Below are positions 53,238 through 62,542 of a DNA stretch of 64,000 nucleotides, in pieces; position 1 is the stretch's first letter, and each line of letters starts with the position of its first letter. A program made the position numbers and the translations under genes. The notes under the pieces are model-generated. The model did not search any database. It was given only the letters and a program-made list of their open reading frames with translations, and was not told the DNA's origin. The DNA lies in the NCBI GenBank assembly GCA_938048185.1, contig CALIVT010000005.1:62001-126000 (forward strand), read 5' to 3'. This DNA is from an uncultured Arenicella sp. (lineage in GTDB: Bacteria > Pseudomonadota > Gammaproteobacteria > Arenicellales > Arenicellaceae).

Positions 53238-53272
53238 CAAAAAAATAGACGCCAAGGTATCTTGGCATCTAT
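53238..53272 (-). terminator. Minus-strand terminator or attenuator between xsc and pta
   Basis: Read on the minus strand, ATAGATGCCAAG pairs with CTTGGCGTCTAT (12 bp with one G-T pair, 4-nt loop) and is followed by seven T residues. Only about 20 nt separate it from the pta start, too little for another promoter, so it either limits read-through from xsc or acts as a regulated attenuator. No recognised riboswitch is seen in the 117 nt upstream. Confidence 0.85.
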
Positions 53273-53389
53273 CAATTCTAATACGTTACTCTTAAAAACT
53301 ATAATCAGTTGGTACAACAGCCCGCTTTTCTTCAATGCGATAACAGCTTGCAGCTAGTTCAAGGCATGCGTACCCAATCTTTATATTTT

Positions 53390-55153
53390 TTATACGTAGT
53401 CTTTATACTTTTCTAGATAACGAGTTGGCTTGGCCAGCGCATCTTTGCGGAATGGGTCACCTAATTCACGCGTGCACATCACTTCGATTACACAGGTTTT
53501 GCCTTCATTCATTTGCATATCAACTGCTTTCTTTAACGCCGGGCCAACGTCTTCTAGTTTATCGACAACGATACCTTCTGCGCCCATCGCGATGGCAATT
53601 TGCGCAAAGCTCTCACTTTCCAACTCGCCTGCGACAAAGCGCCGGTTGTAGAAGTCCACTTGGTTCTTCTTCTCAGCACCCCATTGACGATTATGAAACA
53701 CCACCGCGGTAACTGGAATGTCGTGTCGCACGCAGGTCATGATTTCAGTCATGCTCATCGCCCAAGCACCGTCACCCGCGTAGGCAATCGCAGGCCGTTC
53801 GGGCGCGGCTGTTTTTGCGCCAATCATCGTTGGCAGCGCGTAACCGCAGTTGCCGAAACTCATGGGCGCGAAGAAAGACCGTGGTCGCTCAAAGCGCAGG
53901 TAACTGTGTGCAACTGAGTTAATGTTGCCGATGTCGGTAGACACCATTACGTCAGCCGGCATGGCTTTTTCAAGCTCGCGCAATACTTGGCGAGGGTGCA
54001 GCCAGTTGCCTTCTTCGCCCTCAGCTTCGGCGATCATGTCTAAGCTGTAGTCATCTTTTTCGTGAATCCACTCGTCGAGCTCTTGTTCCCAAGCTGCTTT
54101 CTCAGATGCAATTTCAGCCGCGCGTTCTGCTTTATTCGCATCGCACGCAAGTTCACGACCATCCAACAATCGAGTCAACGCAACCGCAGCCGCTTTCGCG
54201 TCACCGCAAATTCCTACCGAGATTTTCTTAACCAAACCAAGCATTTTGTGGTCGGCATCGATTTGAATGATCTTAGCGTCTTTGGGCCAGTAGTCCATGC
54301 CATGCTGAGGCAATGTTCCAAACGGGCCAAGGCGTGAACCCAAGGCAATGACCACGTCGGCTTTCGAAATAAGCTTCATACCGGCTTTGGAACCTTGGTA
54401 GCCCAGAGGGCCACACCAAAGTGGATGACTGGCTGGAAATGAATCATTGTGCTGGTAGCTGTTCACAACCGCGGCGCCAAGGCGCTCGGCAAGTGTTTGG
54501 CATTCGGCCATGCCGTCCGCCATCACTACTCCGCCACCAGATACAATAACCGGGAACTTAGCTTGAGCTAGAAGGTCCGCTGCCTCCTGTAGAGTGCGTT
54601 CGCCGCCGGGGCCGCGATCGAGTTTTTGTGGCTGTGGAATTTCAACATCAATATCACCATAGAAATAATCGCGCGGAATATTTAGTTGTGTTGGCCCAAT
54701 TTCAGAATGAGCGCGATCAAAACAACGGCCGGTATACTCAGCCATACGCGCTGGATGGTTTACGTGACCTTGATACTTTACGAACTCTTGGAACATGGGC
54801 AGTTGCGCGGCTTCCTGAAAACCGCCTAAACCTTGAGTGACCGTGCCTGTTTCCGGTGTAATCATGACGACTGGGCTATGAGCCCAATATGCAGCCGCAA
54901 TAGCGGTTACACAATTAGAGATGCCGGGGCCATTTTGACCAATGACAACACCGTGGCGGCCTGTTGCGCGAGCATAGCCGTCAGCCATATGCGCCGCACC
55001 TTGTTCGTGTACCACTGGAATTAGGCGAATGCCGGCGGGCGCGAAGATATCCATCGCATCCATAAAAGCCGAACCCATAATACCGAATATATCAGTAACC
55101 TCATTTGCTACTAACGTCTCAACGAACGCTTCACTGGGAGTCATGCGAGCCAT
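53390..55153 (-). CDS. xsc: Sulfoacetaldehyde acetyltransferase
   Basis: 587 aa, a ThDP enzyme of the acetolactate-synthase superfamily. Residues typical of Xsc are MGSAFMDAMDIFAPAGIRL and the ThDP-activating Glu50 in VVHEQGAAHMADGYARATGR. The ThDP/Mg motif is AYAGDGAWAMSMTEIM, and the sequence ends KPTRYLEKYKDYV. It converts sulfoacetaldehyde and phosphate to acetyl phosphate and sulfite. Sulfoacetaldehyde comes from taurine, isethionate, sulfoquinovose-derived compounds or choline-type sulfonates; none of the upstream enzymes is in the window. A sulfite handling gene is also absent. Divergent from gmd. Confidence 0.94.
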   Translation of the reverse strand: MARMTPSEAFVETLVANEVTDIFGIMGSAFMDAMDIFAPAGIRLIPVVHEQGAAHMADGYARATGRHGVVIGQNGPGISNCVTAIAAAYWAHSPVVMITPETGTVTQGLGGFQEAAQLPMFQEFVKYQGHVNHPARMAEYTGRCFDRAHSEIGPTQLNIPRDYFYGDIDVEIPQPQKLDRGPGGERTLQEAADLLAQAKFPVIVSGGGVVMADGMAECQTLAERLGAAVVNSYQHNDSFPASHPLWCGPLGYQGSKAGMKLISKADVVIALGSRLGPFGTLPQHGMDYWPKDAKIIQIDADHKMLGLVKKISVGICGDAKAAAVALTRLLDGRELACDANKAERAAEIASEKAAWEQELDEWIHEKDDYSLDMIAEAEGEEGNWLHPRQVLRELEKAMPADVMVSTDIGNINSVAHSYLRFERPRSFFAPMSFGNCGYALPTMIGAKTAAPERPAIAYAGDGAWAMSMTEIMTCVRHDIPVTAVVFHNRQWGAEKKNQVDFYNRRFVAGELESESFAQIAIAMGAEGIVVDKLEDVGPALKKAVDMQMNEGKTCVIEVMCTRELGDPFRKDALAKPTRYLEKYKDYV

Positions 55154-55250
55154 AAATACCTATCCTATATACGAGAAAACTATTAAGTTTTAAAAGTTGA
55201 AAAGCGTAATCATAGAGACCTCGCTATTGAGGCCTTAGGTTATCAATCTG

Positions 55251-55270
55251 TTTCGTGAAATTCAACGAAA
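55251..55270. promoter_or_regulatory. Palindrome upstream of xsc, possible operator
   Basis: TTTCGTGAAATTCAACGAAA is a near-perfect inverted repeat (TTTCGT/ACGAAA arms with a TGAA/TTCA core offset by one base) in the divergent xsc-gmd interval, about 100 bp from the xsc start and 145 bp from gmd. It resembles a dimeric regulator site; the regulator is not identified. Confidence 0.35.
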
Positions 55271-55414
55271 TTTTTTCATTAATGACTATACAAGTCTCAT
55301 TTTTGGCGGTTTTTGGTGTTCGCTAAGCTGCTTTGTTTTTACAAAACATTTAGCTACACTTGAGGTTATGTCGAGCTTTTATATAAGCTGCAAGTAGATT
55401 TTGGATCCCAAAAA

Positions 55415-56530
55415 ATGAAAAAGGCGTTGATTACGGGCATTACCGGTCAAGATGGTTCTTATCTGGCCGAATTTTTACTCGAGAAGGGATACGAAGTTCA
55501 TGGAATAAAACGACGAGCATCGTCGTTCAATACCGAACGTATAGACCACCTTTATCAAGACCCGCATGAAAAAGACCAACGCCTATTCTTGCATTATGGT
55601 GATTTGACCGATACGTCGAATCTTACACGGCTTATCAGCGAGATTAAGCCTGATGAAATATACAACTTGGCCGCGCAAAGTCATGTGGCTGTCTCGTTTG
55701 AGGTGCCTGAATATACGGCTGATGTCGATGCGCTTGGAACTCTACGTTTGTTAGAGGCAATACGATTTCTCGGGTTAGAAAAAACCACTCGTTTTTACCA
55801 AGCAGCAACGTCTGAGCTGTTTGGTTTAGTGCAAGAAACGCCGCAAAAAGAAACGACTCCGTTTTACCCGCGTTCTCCGTATGCGGTGGCGAAGCTTTAT
55901 GCATATTGGATTACTGTTAATTATCGAGAGTCATACGGCATGTACGCTTGCAACGGTATCTTGTTTAATCATGAGTCGCCGCGCCGCGGCGAGACCTTTG
56001 TCACCCGGAAAATTACTCGAGCTTTGGCGAATATCGCGCATGGCCTAGAGCAGTGCCTCTACTTGGGTAATATGGACGCGCTGCGAGACTGGGGACATGC
56101 CAAAGATTATGTACGTATGCAGTGGCTGATGTTACAACAAGAACAAGCCGACGATTTCGTGATCGCGACGGGTAACCAAATATCAGTGCGTGACTTTGTA
56201 CGTTTGTCGGCAAAACATATTGGTATTGAGTTAGCGTTTAACGGCGAAGGCTTAGAAGAAGTTGGAGTCGTTACCTCAGTTGATTCTAATATTGCGCCTT
56301 CTATTAATGTTGGCGATGAATTAGTTAAAGTCGACTCGCGCTATTTTAGGCCCGCTGAAGTTGAGGCATTACTTGGTGACCCCAGCAAGGCAAAAGAGAG
56401 GCTGCAATGGCAACCAGAACTCAGTGTAGAGCAGCTTTGCGAGGAGATGGTTGCAAATGATTTGGACGTGGCTAAACGTAACGCCTTGTTAAAGACCCAT
56501 GGTTTTAACATAACAACTGGGCGCGACTAG
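55415..56530 (+). CDS. gmd: GDP-mannose 4,6-dehydratase
   Basis: 371 aa, the standard Gmd length. It has the NADP-binding [21 protein letters not shown] start, the [16 protein letters not shown] active-site segment (Thr and Glu), and the catalytic Tyr-x3-Lys in [33 protein letters not shown] is also diagnostic. It converts GDP-mannose to GDP-4-keto-6-deoxymannose. fcl starts 3 bp downstream and manC follows, forming a GDP-fucose operon for surface polysaccharide. Confidence 0.97.
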   Translation: MKKALITGITGQDGSYLAEFLLEKGYEVHGIKRRASSFNTERIDHLYQDPHEKDQRLFLHYGDLTDTSNLTRLISEIKPDEIYNLAAQSHVAVSFEVPEYTADVDALGTLRLLEAIRFLGLEKTTRFYQAATSELFGLVQETPQKETTPFYPRSPYAVAKLYAYWITVNYRESYGMYACNGILFNHESPRRGETFVTRKITRALANIAHGLEQCLYLGNMDALRDWGHAKDYVRMQWLMLQQEQADDFVIATGNQISVRDFVRLSAKHIGIELAFNGEGLEEVGVVTSVDSNIAPSINVGDELVKVDSRYFRPAEVEALLGDPSKAKERLQWQPELSVEQLCEEMVANDLDVAKRNALLKTHGFNITTGRD

Positions 56531-56533
56531 TTA

Positions 56534-57499
56534 ATGAACAGAGTATTTATCGCGGGCCATCGCGGCATGGTTGGCTCAGCTTTGCACCGCTTACTAAGCC
56601 AAATGCCAGAAACAGAACTGGTTACGCGTGAGCATTCGGAATTAGATCTTTGTGACCAGGCTCAAGTGGATACCTTTTTTAAAAATCAGGCGCTTGATGA
56701 GGTCTATTTGGCGGCGGCTAGGGTCGGGGGTATTTATGCCAACCATACCTATCCGGCTGACTTTATTTACCAGAATATTATGATGCAGGCTAACGTTATT
56801 AACTCGGCCTATCGTGCCGGAATAGAAAAGCTACTTTTGCTTGGGTCATCATGCATTTATCCGAAATTAGCAGTGCAACCAATGAGCGAGTCTGAATTGC
56901 TGAGTGGAAAATTGGAACCAACGAATGAGCCATATGCCATTGCAAAAATCGCTGGAATAAAGCTCTGTGAAAGTTTTAATCGACAATACTGTGTTGATTA
57001 TCGATCACTCATGCCTACAAATTTGTATGGCGAAAATGATAACTTTCATCCCAAGAACAGCCATGTGATTCCGGCTATGTTAAGGCGTTTTCATCAGGCC
57101 AAGATCGCGGGTGATAAAAGTGTTGTAGTTTGGGGATCAGGCACGCCCTTAAGAGAGTTCTTGTACGTTGACGATATGGCTGAGGCTTGTGTACATGTAA
57201 TGAATTTGTCGAAGGCTAACTATCAAGCACAAACGCAAGAGCGCGTTTCTCATATAAATGTTGGCAGTGGCATTGATTGCTCAATTTCACAGTTAGCACA
57301 AACCATAAAAACGGTGGTGGGTTTTGACGGTGAGATAGAGTTTGATCACTCTAAGCCCGATGGTGCGCCTAGGAAGTTGCTAAATGTCTCTCGTTTAGAG
57401 ACCTTGGGCTGGAGTGCAAAAATTGGCTTAGACGAAGGCTTAAGAAAAACCTACGCGTGGTTTCTAAGCAACGAGCAAACCCTGCGAGGTATTAGTTAA
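56534..57499 (+). CDS. fcl: GDP-L-fucose synthase
   Basis: 321 aa. The NADP motif is [17 protein letters not shown]. The catalytic Ser and Tyr/Lys lie in [12 protein letters not shown] and [17 protein letters not shown]. It epimerises and reduces the Gmd product to GDP-L-fucose. The family segment [20 protein letters not shown] is intact. It lies between gmd (3-bp gap) and manC (13-bp gap) in the same transcript. Confidence 0.96.
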   Translation: MNRVFIAGHRGMVGSALHRLLSQMPETELVTREHSELDLCDQAQVDTFFKNQALDEVYLAAARVGGIYANHTYPADFIYQNIMMQANVINSAYRAGIEKLLLLGSSCIYPKLAVQPMSESELLSGKLEPTNEPYAIAKIAGIKLCESFNRQYCVDYRSLMPTNLYGENDNFHPKNSHVIPAMLRRFHQAKIAGDKSVVVWGSGTPLREFLYVDDMAEACVHVMNLSKANYQAQTQERVSHINVGSGIDCSISQLAQTIKTVVGFDGEIEFDHSKPDGAPRKLLNVSRLETLGWSAKIGLDEGLRKTYAWFLSNEQTLRGIS

Positions 57500-57512
57500 T
57501 GGGACTACTTAC

Positions 57513-58925
57513 ATGACTCCTGTTATTTTATCAGGTGGTGTCGGCTCACGTTTGTCGCCGCTGTCGAGCGAGACGCACCCCAAACAGTTCTTGAATTTGG
57601 TTGATCCTGAGTTGAGCATGTTGCAGCAAACCGTTCAACGTGCAAGCGGCGTACCTGAGATGCAACCACCGATGATCGTATGCAATGAAGATCATCGCTT
57701 TATGGTCGGTGAGCAATTGCAGCAAATTGGAATCAAAGGCGCGTCGATTTTATTAGAGCCCGAAGGTCGGAACACCGCGCCAGCAATTGCCTTAGCGGCA
57801 TTTCTAATAGCGCAAGATACGCCTGAAGAGTTGATGTTAATAATGCCAGCTGATCACGTAATCGAAGATACGGATCGGTTCGTCAGTGTTGTTTCCAACG
57901 CTGTCGAATTGGCAAAACGGGGTGAGTTAGTTACATTCGGAATTGTCGCGACGAGTCCTGAAACTGGTTATGGCTATATAAAATCGGGCGAAGCTTACGC
58001 TGGCGGTGCTTATAAAGTGACCGCCTTTAAAGAAAAGCCAGATGTTCAAATGGCGCAAACCTATCTTGATAGTGGGGATTACTTTTGGAACGGTGGGATA
58101 TTTCTTTTCTCGGCAGCAAGTTATCTAGAGCAACTAAAACTCTATGCTCCGGAAGTCTATCGTGCAACTGAGAGGGCTGTGTCTGGTGCGCAGCGAGATT
58201 TGGATTTTATACGAGTTGATGAATCTGAATTTCGCGCCAGCCCGTCAATCTCTGTTGATTACGCGGTGATGGAAAAAACCGAGAAAGCGTCGGTAATGCG
58301 ATTAGACGCGGGTTGGAACGATGTCGGTTCTTGGTCCGCATTGTGGGATGTATCAGCTAAAGATGAGCACGGTAATGCGCTTCAAGGCGACGTAATTGTC
58401 TCGCAGACCTCAAATTCGTATGTTTACTCAGAGACAAAGTTGGTGTCAGCACTGGGTGTAAAAGACTTAGTTATTGTCGAGACTGATGATGCGGTTATGG
58501 TTGCGCATCAAGACCAGGCGCAAAACGTAAAAGACTTTGTTCAGCAGGTAATGACCCAGGAACGTTCTCAGCTTAAACATCATCGTAAAGTTTATCGGCC
58601 TTGGGGTTGGTATGATTCGATCGACGTCGGTGAGCGTTTTCAAGTTAAGCGAATTCAAGTTAAGCCTGGTGCTAAATTATCAGTTCAAATGCATCATCAT
58701 CGGGCTGAGCACTGGGTGGTTGTTAAAGGCACCGCTGAAGTTTTAAATGGCGAGACCGTAAGCTTACTCACTGAAAGTCAATCCATTTATATTCCCATTG
58801 GTGCCAAGCATTCGTTACGCAACCCGAGCGATAGCCAACTTTTAGAAATCATAGAAGTGCAATTAGGTTCTTATCTTGGCGAGGATGATATCGTTCGTTT
58901 TGAAGACAATTATGGCCGAGTTTGA
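57513..58925 (+). CDS. manC: Mannose-1-phosphate guanylyltransferase / mannose-6-phosphate isomerase
   Basis: 470 aa, a bifunctional type II enzyme. The pyrophosphorylase motif is VILSGGVGSRLSPLSSETHPKQF (the family's usual W after L is S here). FKEKPD and the LDAGWNDVGSWSALWDV segment follow. The C-terminal cupin PMI domain has HRKVYRPWGWYDSID and KLSVQMHHHRAEHWVVVKG. It makes GDP-mannose, the precursor for Gmd. Third gene of the operon. No transcription terminator is obvious in the 226 bp before the convergent sugar-transferase gene. Confidence 0.96.
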   Translation: MTPVILSGGVGSRLSPLSSETHPKQFLNLVDPELSMLQQTVQRASGVPEMQPPMIVCNEDHRFMVGEQLQQIGIKGASILLEPEGRNTAPAIALAAFLIAQDTPEELMLIMPADHVIEDTDRFVSVVSNAVELAKRGELVTFGIVATSPETGYGYIKSGEAYAGGAYKVTAFKEKPDVQMAQTYLDSGDYFWNGGIFLFSAASYLEQLKLYAPEVYRATERAVSGAQRDLDFIRVDESEFRASPSISVDYAVMEKTEKASVMRLDAGWNDVGSWSALWDVSAKDEHGNALQGDVIVSQTSNSYVYSETKLVSALGVKDLVIVETDDAVMVAHQDQAQNVKDFVQQVMTQERSQLKHHRKVYRPWGWYDSIDVGERFQVKRIQVKPGAKLSVQMHHHRAEHWVVVKGTAEVLNGETVSLLTESQSIYIPIGAKHSLRNPSDSQLLEIIEVQLGSYLGEDDIVRFEDNYGRV

Positions 58926-59151
58926 ACTCACTGCGAAACGCTCATTAGATAATTTTAGCCCTAATATTGATTTAGCGAACTCATAACGCGCCGATAGGCT
59001 CAGAACGGGGAGAGAAAGTGCGCCGCTGGCAACCCCGACGAGAATATCACCGACACTGAACCTCGGCCCAACCCACATTTGCAATTACTCGGTAATCAGC
59101 GCGATGTCTGTAGCTGCAAGGCACGCTTGGTAAAAACACATCAGCTAGTAT

Positions 59152-60573
59152 TTAATACGTATTTCTATAATTCATAACCGTGCCGACAGTTCTGAATAAT
59201 ATTCGAATATCGAGCGGTACCGACCAGTTGCGAATGTACTCTAGGTCATAACGGACTCGCTCTTCCATATCTCTGATTTTCGCCGTTTCACCTCGGCAAC
59301 CATTTACTTGAGCCCAGCCTGTGATTCCGGGGCGGATTTTGTGGCGGCCCATATAACCCGATACCTTGTTTCGATAGAATTCATTGTGCGCCACTGCATG
59401 TGGGCGAGGCCCGACCAGGGACATGGTCCCTTGAACAACATTAAATAGTTGCGGCAGTTCATCTAGCGATAGCTTTCGCAACCAAAAACCAACACGCGTC
59501 GTACGTTTGTCATCGCGGGTCGCTTGGGCTACGTTATCGCCGTCTTCGGTACAGGTCATTGATCGAAATTTCCAAACAATAATTTCCTTACCATCTTGAC
59601 CGTAGCGATGTTGTTTGAAAATAACGGGCCCAGGCGATTCTAGTTTTATCGCTAAGGCGATGAACAATAATACTGGGCCTAGTATTATGATCAAAAGTGA
59701 TGAAACTATAATATCTTCAGCGCGCTTTATCGCTCCTGCGCTGCCGTGCATCGGTGAAGCTGACATGTTCATTATCGGCAGTCCGACGATTTCGTCCATT
59801 GAGTAATTCGCTAAGTTAAAGGCAAACACATCTGGAATAAAATACACATTGGTCGCTGTGTTAGCTAATGAGTTTTGTAATTGTTGAATTTTCTCGTTAG
59901 CGTCCAGCGGAAGAGCAATCCACACTTGGTCAATGGCGCCGTCGTTGCTTTTGCGTTGCGCCTCAATATAAGATTGAATGTCATCGAGGCTCCCAATTAC
60001 GGGTACGCCGTTATGGGTTTGGCCTATCAAATTGTAGTTGTCGTCAAAGAAGGCCACAGGACATAAGCCTGCCCACGTTTCACGTACAATCGAGCTGCAC
60101 GCTCGGCGTCCGAGCGCGCCGGCACCGGCGATAATTACCTTTTTCTGATTAAGTCCTTGGGTTCTTAAACGTCGCAAATAGTAGCGCATCATAATTCGAA
60201 AACCGGCCATGCCGGTAAACGCAACAACGAATGTCCAACCGAACCAGAGGCGAGAAAAAGTTTCACCCGACTTGCTTAAAAATGTGATTAGCCCGACGCA
60301 TAAGCTGACACATATCCATGCCGCAGATAGGCTTGCTAACTCGCGATATATCCAGCGGCCGCGCCACGCTCGGTAGACCGAAAATAGGGTGAATATATTG
60401 GTAGTTAGAAAAACAACCAACAACAAAAGGAGCGGGTAATATCCTGGTGGCATAGGCCAACCTTTTCTAAAATAATAGACCACTAGTGCGCTTGTTATGA
60501 TGATCGAGATGTCGACCAATCTAAGCGCTGCGCCCATCAATTCTGCCCGCTCAAGAAAATGGCGTCGCTGCAT
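59152..60573 (-). CDS. Undecaprenyl-phosphate sugar phosphotransferase (WcaJ type)
   Basis: 473 aa. Four N-terminal transmembrane helices are followed by a CoA-binding-like Rossmann domain (KKVIIAGAGALGRRACSSI, near 145) and then the bacterial sugar-transferase domain: RAEDIIVSSLLIIILGPVLL, KFRSMTC, LRKLSLDELPQLFNVVQG, SLVGPRPHAV and KIRPGITGWAQVNGCRG. It moves glucose-1-phosphate, or another hexose-1-phosphate, to undecaprenyl phosphate to begin polysaccharide repeat-unit assembly. It is on the opposite strand to both flanking polysaccharide groups. Confidence 0.93.
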   Translation of the reverse strand: MQRRHFLERAELMGAALRLVDISIIITSALVVYYFRKGWPMPPGYYPLLLLLVVFLTTNIFTLFSVYRAWRGRWIYRELASLSAAWICVSLCVGLITFLSKSGETFSRLWFGWTFVVAFTGMAGFRIMMRYYLRRLRTQGLNQKKVIIAGAGALGRRACSSIVRETWAGLCPVAFFDDNYNLIGQTHNGVPVIGSLDDIQSYIEAQRKSNDGAIDQVWIALPLDANEKIQQLQNSLANTATNVYFIPDVFAFNLANYSMDEIVGLPIMNMSASPMHGSAGAIKRAEDIIVSSLLIIILGPVLLFIALAIKLESPGPVIFKQHRYGQDGKEIIVWKFRSMTCTEDGDNVAQATRDDKRTTRVGFWLRKLSLDELPQLFNVVQGTMSLVGPRPHAVAHNEFYRNKVSGYMGRHKIRPGITGWAQVNGCRGETAKIRDMEERVRYDLEYIRNWSVPLDIRILFRTVGTVMNYRNTY

Positions 60574-61139
60574 GTGTACCTTTAGTAAAGTGCTTGTCGC
60601 AAGCGTGTGACGCCAGCGACGAATTTAAAGAGACACCCCTTACGACCCTTTTTGATGCTAATCCGCCTTTTAAAATCAATGATTTATCTAGTCAGACAAT
60701 AGCTGGTCTAAATTTTTTCAACGAAAAACAAAGTACACCGACTGCAAGACACTCGTCCAAAATATTTAATTTTGTTAACACATCTGGGTGTATGCCGAGT
60801 GTCGATCGTCAGCTTTCTCGCGACCATTAAACCGAATTGTCTAAACTGAGTGTCATGTTTTAACGTGCGTATTACAGACATGAATTTTGCTTATGTTGAC
60901 CTTTGTCAAAAAGCGTGTCTAGAATAAAAAAGGTTAAAAATATTCGATCAAAATTTGATATTAAACCTAATTTGTACAGCAATGCGGCTGCTACTCTGAT
61001 GGTCTGACTGGCTACCACTTAGCCCTTTCTCATGTGTTTAATCCAATTAATTTCGAGCATCATATTTAACCTTTTTACTACCTATTTATTACTCATTGAA
61101 ACTCAGTGAGTCGCTTTATCTATACTCAGTGGAGACTTG
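60574..61139. other. Intergenic region, 566 bp, between WcaJ-type and ugd genes
   Basis: The longest non-coding stretch. It is A/T-rich after about 60690 and carries one good promoter candidate (listed separately). A 78-codon open frame at 60594-60830 starting with TTG looks unconvincing. I see no tRNA, repeat array or riboswitch. The length suggests complex regulation of the polysaccharide genes. Confidence 0.5.
60896..60925 (+). promoter_or_regulatory. Probable sigma-70 promoter for ugd with palindrome over the -35
   Basis: TTGACC at 60896-60901 and TAGAAT at 60920-60925 are separated by 18 nt. The -35 is part of TTGAC-CTTT-GTCAA, a perfect 5-bp inverted repeat (60896-60909), a good place for a repressor. 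The start codon of ugd is about 215 nt downstream, which would give a long leader. Confidence 0.5.
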
Positions 61140-62504
61140 ATGAAAGTAACTTTTTACGGGATCGGTTATGTCGGGCTGGTGCAAGCCGCGGTGTTGGCCG
61201 ATGCAGGCCACGATGTCTGTTGTGTAGACATTGATGGACAAAAAATCGATGATCTAAAAAACGGGCTTATCCCCATTTATGAACCCGGGCTATCGCAGAT
61301 CGTCGCCAATAATTATGAGCAGGGACGTTTAATTTTCACCACCGATGCTAACCGCGGTGTTGAGTTTGGCGAGCTCCAATTTATTGCGGTTGGAACACCA
61401 CCGGACGAGGATGGTTCTGCCGACCTGAAGTATGTGCTGAAGGTTGCGCAAACGATCGCAACGCACATGTCCGAACCAAAAATCATTATCGGTAAATCGA
61501 CTGTCCCTGTTGGTACCGCAGAAAAGGTTCAGACAAAAATTTCAAAGGTTTTGGATAAGCGTGGAGTGGATATCGATTTTACTGTTGTGTCTAATCCGGA
61601 GTTTTTGAAAGAGGGCGATGCGGTGAAAGATTGTAAGCGCCCTGATCGAATTGTTATTGGTACAGACTCCGAGTTCGCCGAGCAAAAGCTACGCGAGTTG
61701 TACGCGCCATTTAACCGCAATCATGATCGAATTATTGTAATGGACATCCGCAGTGCTGAGCTCACTAAGTACGCGGCGAATTGCATGTTGGCAACGAAAA
61801 TTAGTTTTATGAATGAGATTGCCAATATTGCTGAGTTTGTCGGTGCTAATGTTGAAGCTGTTCGGCAAGGAATAGGCTCTGACTCGCGTATTGGTTACAG
61901 TTTTATTTATCCTGGGTGTGGCTACGGCGGCTCGTGTTTTCCAAAGGACGTGCAGGCGTTAATACGTACGTCGGACCAGGCTGGTTATGAGAGCAAAATT
62001 TTAAACGCCGTTGAGTCTGTTAATCAGCGTCAAAAAGCAAAGTTATACGATTATATTTGCGCGCATTATCAGATAGAGAAAGATCAAGGTGGGTCACTGG
62101 CAGGCAAGCGTTTCGCGCTGTGGGGCTTGTCATTTAAACCTAAAACAGATGACATGCGTGAGGCACCAAGTCGGGCGTTAATGGAGGCGCTTTGGGAGGC
62201 CGGCGCGACGATACAAGCTTATGACCCGGAAGCGATGGACGAGGCTCAACGTTTGTATGGAAACCGCAGTGATTTAACGTTAATGGGCACGAAAGAAGCG
62301 GCGTTAAAAGGCGCTGACGCCTTAGTGATTTGCACTGAGTGGCAGAGTTTTCGTGCACCCAATTTTGGTCTAATTCAAAGCGAGCTCAAGCAACCGGTAA
62401 TCTTTGACGGTCGCAATTTATTCGATCTAAAAAATATGCATGACAAGGGCATTCACTACACCAGCATTGGTCGCGTTGGTTTGAACGCCAGCCAACGCTT
62501 TTGA
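61140..62504 (+). CDS. ugd: UDP-glucose 6-dehydrogenase
   Basis: 454 aa from ATG 61140, preceded by GTGGAGA; an adjacent TTG at 61137 is in frame. NAD motif: [21 protein letters not shown]. The catalytic cysteine is about Cys266 in [17 protein letters not shown], and the lysine lies in [20 protein letters not shown]. It oxidises UDP-glucose to UDP-glucuronate for acidic polysaccharide. The central and C-terminal domains are intact ([13 protein letters not shown]). A GT4 gene follows 38 bp later. Confidence 0.96.
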   Translation: MKVTFYGIGYVGLVQAAVLADAGHDVCCVDIDGQKIDDLKNGLIPIYEPGLSQIVANNYEQGRLIFTTDANRGVEFGELQFIAVGTPPDEDGSADLKYVLKVAQTIATHMSEPKIIIGKSTVPVGTAEKVQTKISKVLDKRGVDIDFTVVSNPEFLKEGDAVKDCKRPDRIVIGTDSEFAEQKLRELYAPFNRNHDRIIVMDIRSAELTKYAANCMLATKISFMNEIANIAEFVGANVEAVRQGIGSDSRIGYSFIYPGCGYGGSCFPKDVQALIRTSDQAGYESKILNAVESVNQRQKAKLYDYICAHYQIEKDQGGSLAGKRFALWGLSFKPKTDDMREAPSRALMEALWEAGATIQAYDPEAMDEAQRLYGNRSDLTLMGTKEAALKGADALVICTEWQSFRAPNFGLIQSELKQPVIFDGRNLFDLKNMHDKGIHYTSIGRVGLNASQRF

Positions 62505-62542
62505 GTCCTATTTGAGTTTAATTTAGCCGAGTAAAGAAGCGA

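Noticed and set aside
58863-59084. A 73-codon minus-strand frame between manC and the WcaJ-type gene
   Set aside because: It overlaps the manC 3' end, has no clear ribosome site and matches nothing recognisable.
60594-60830. A 78-codon open frame starting TTG in the long ugd upstream region
   Set aside because: No ribosome site, no family resemblance and ordinary low-hydrophobicity composition; treated as chance in non-coding DNA.
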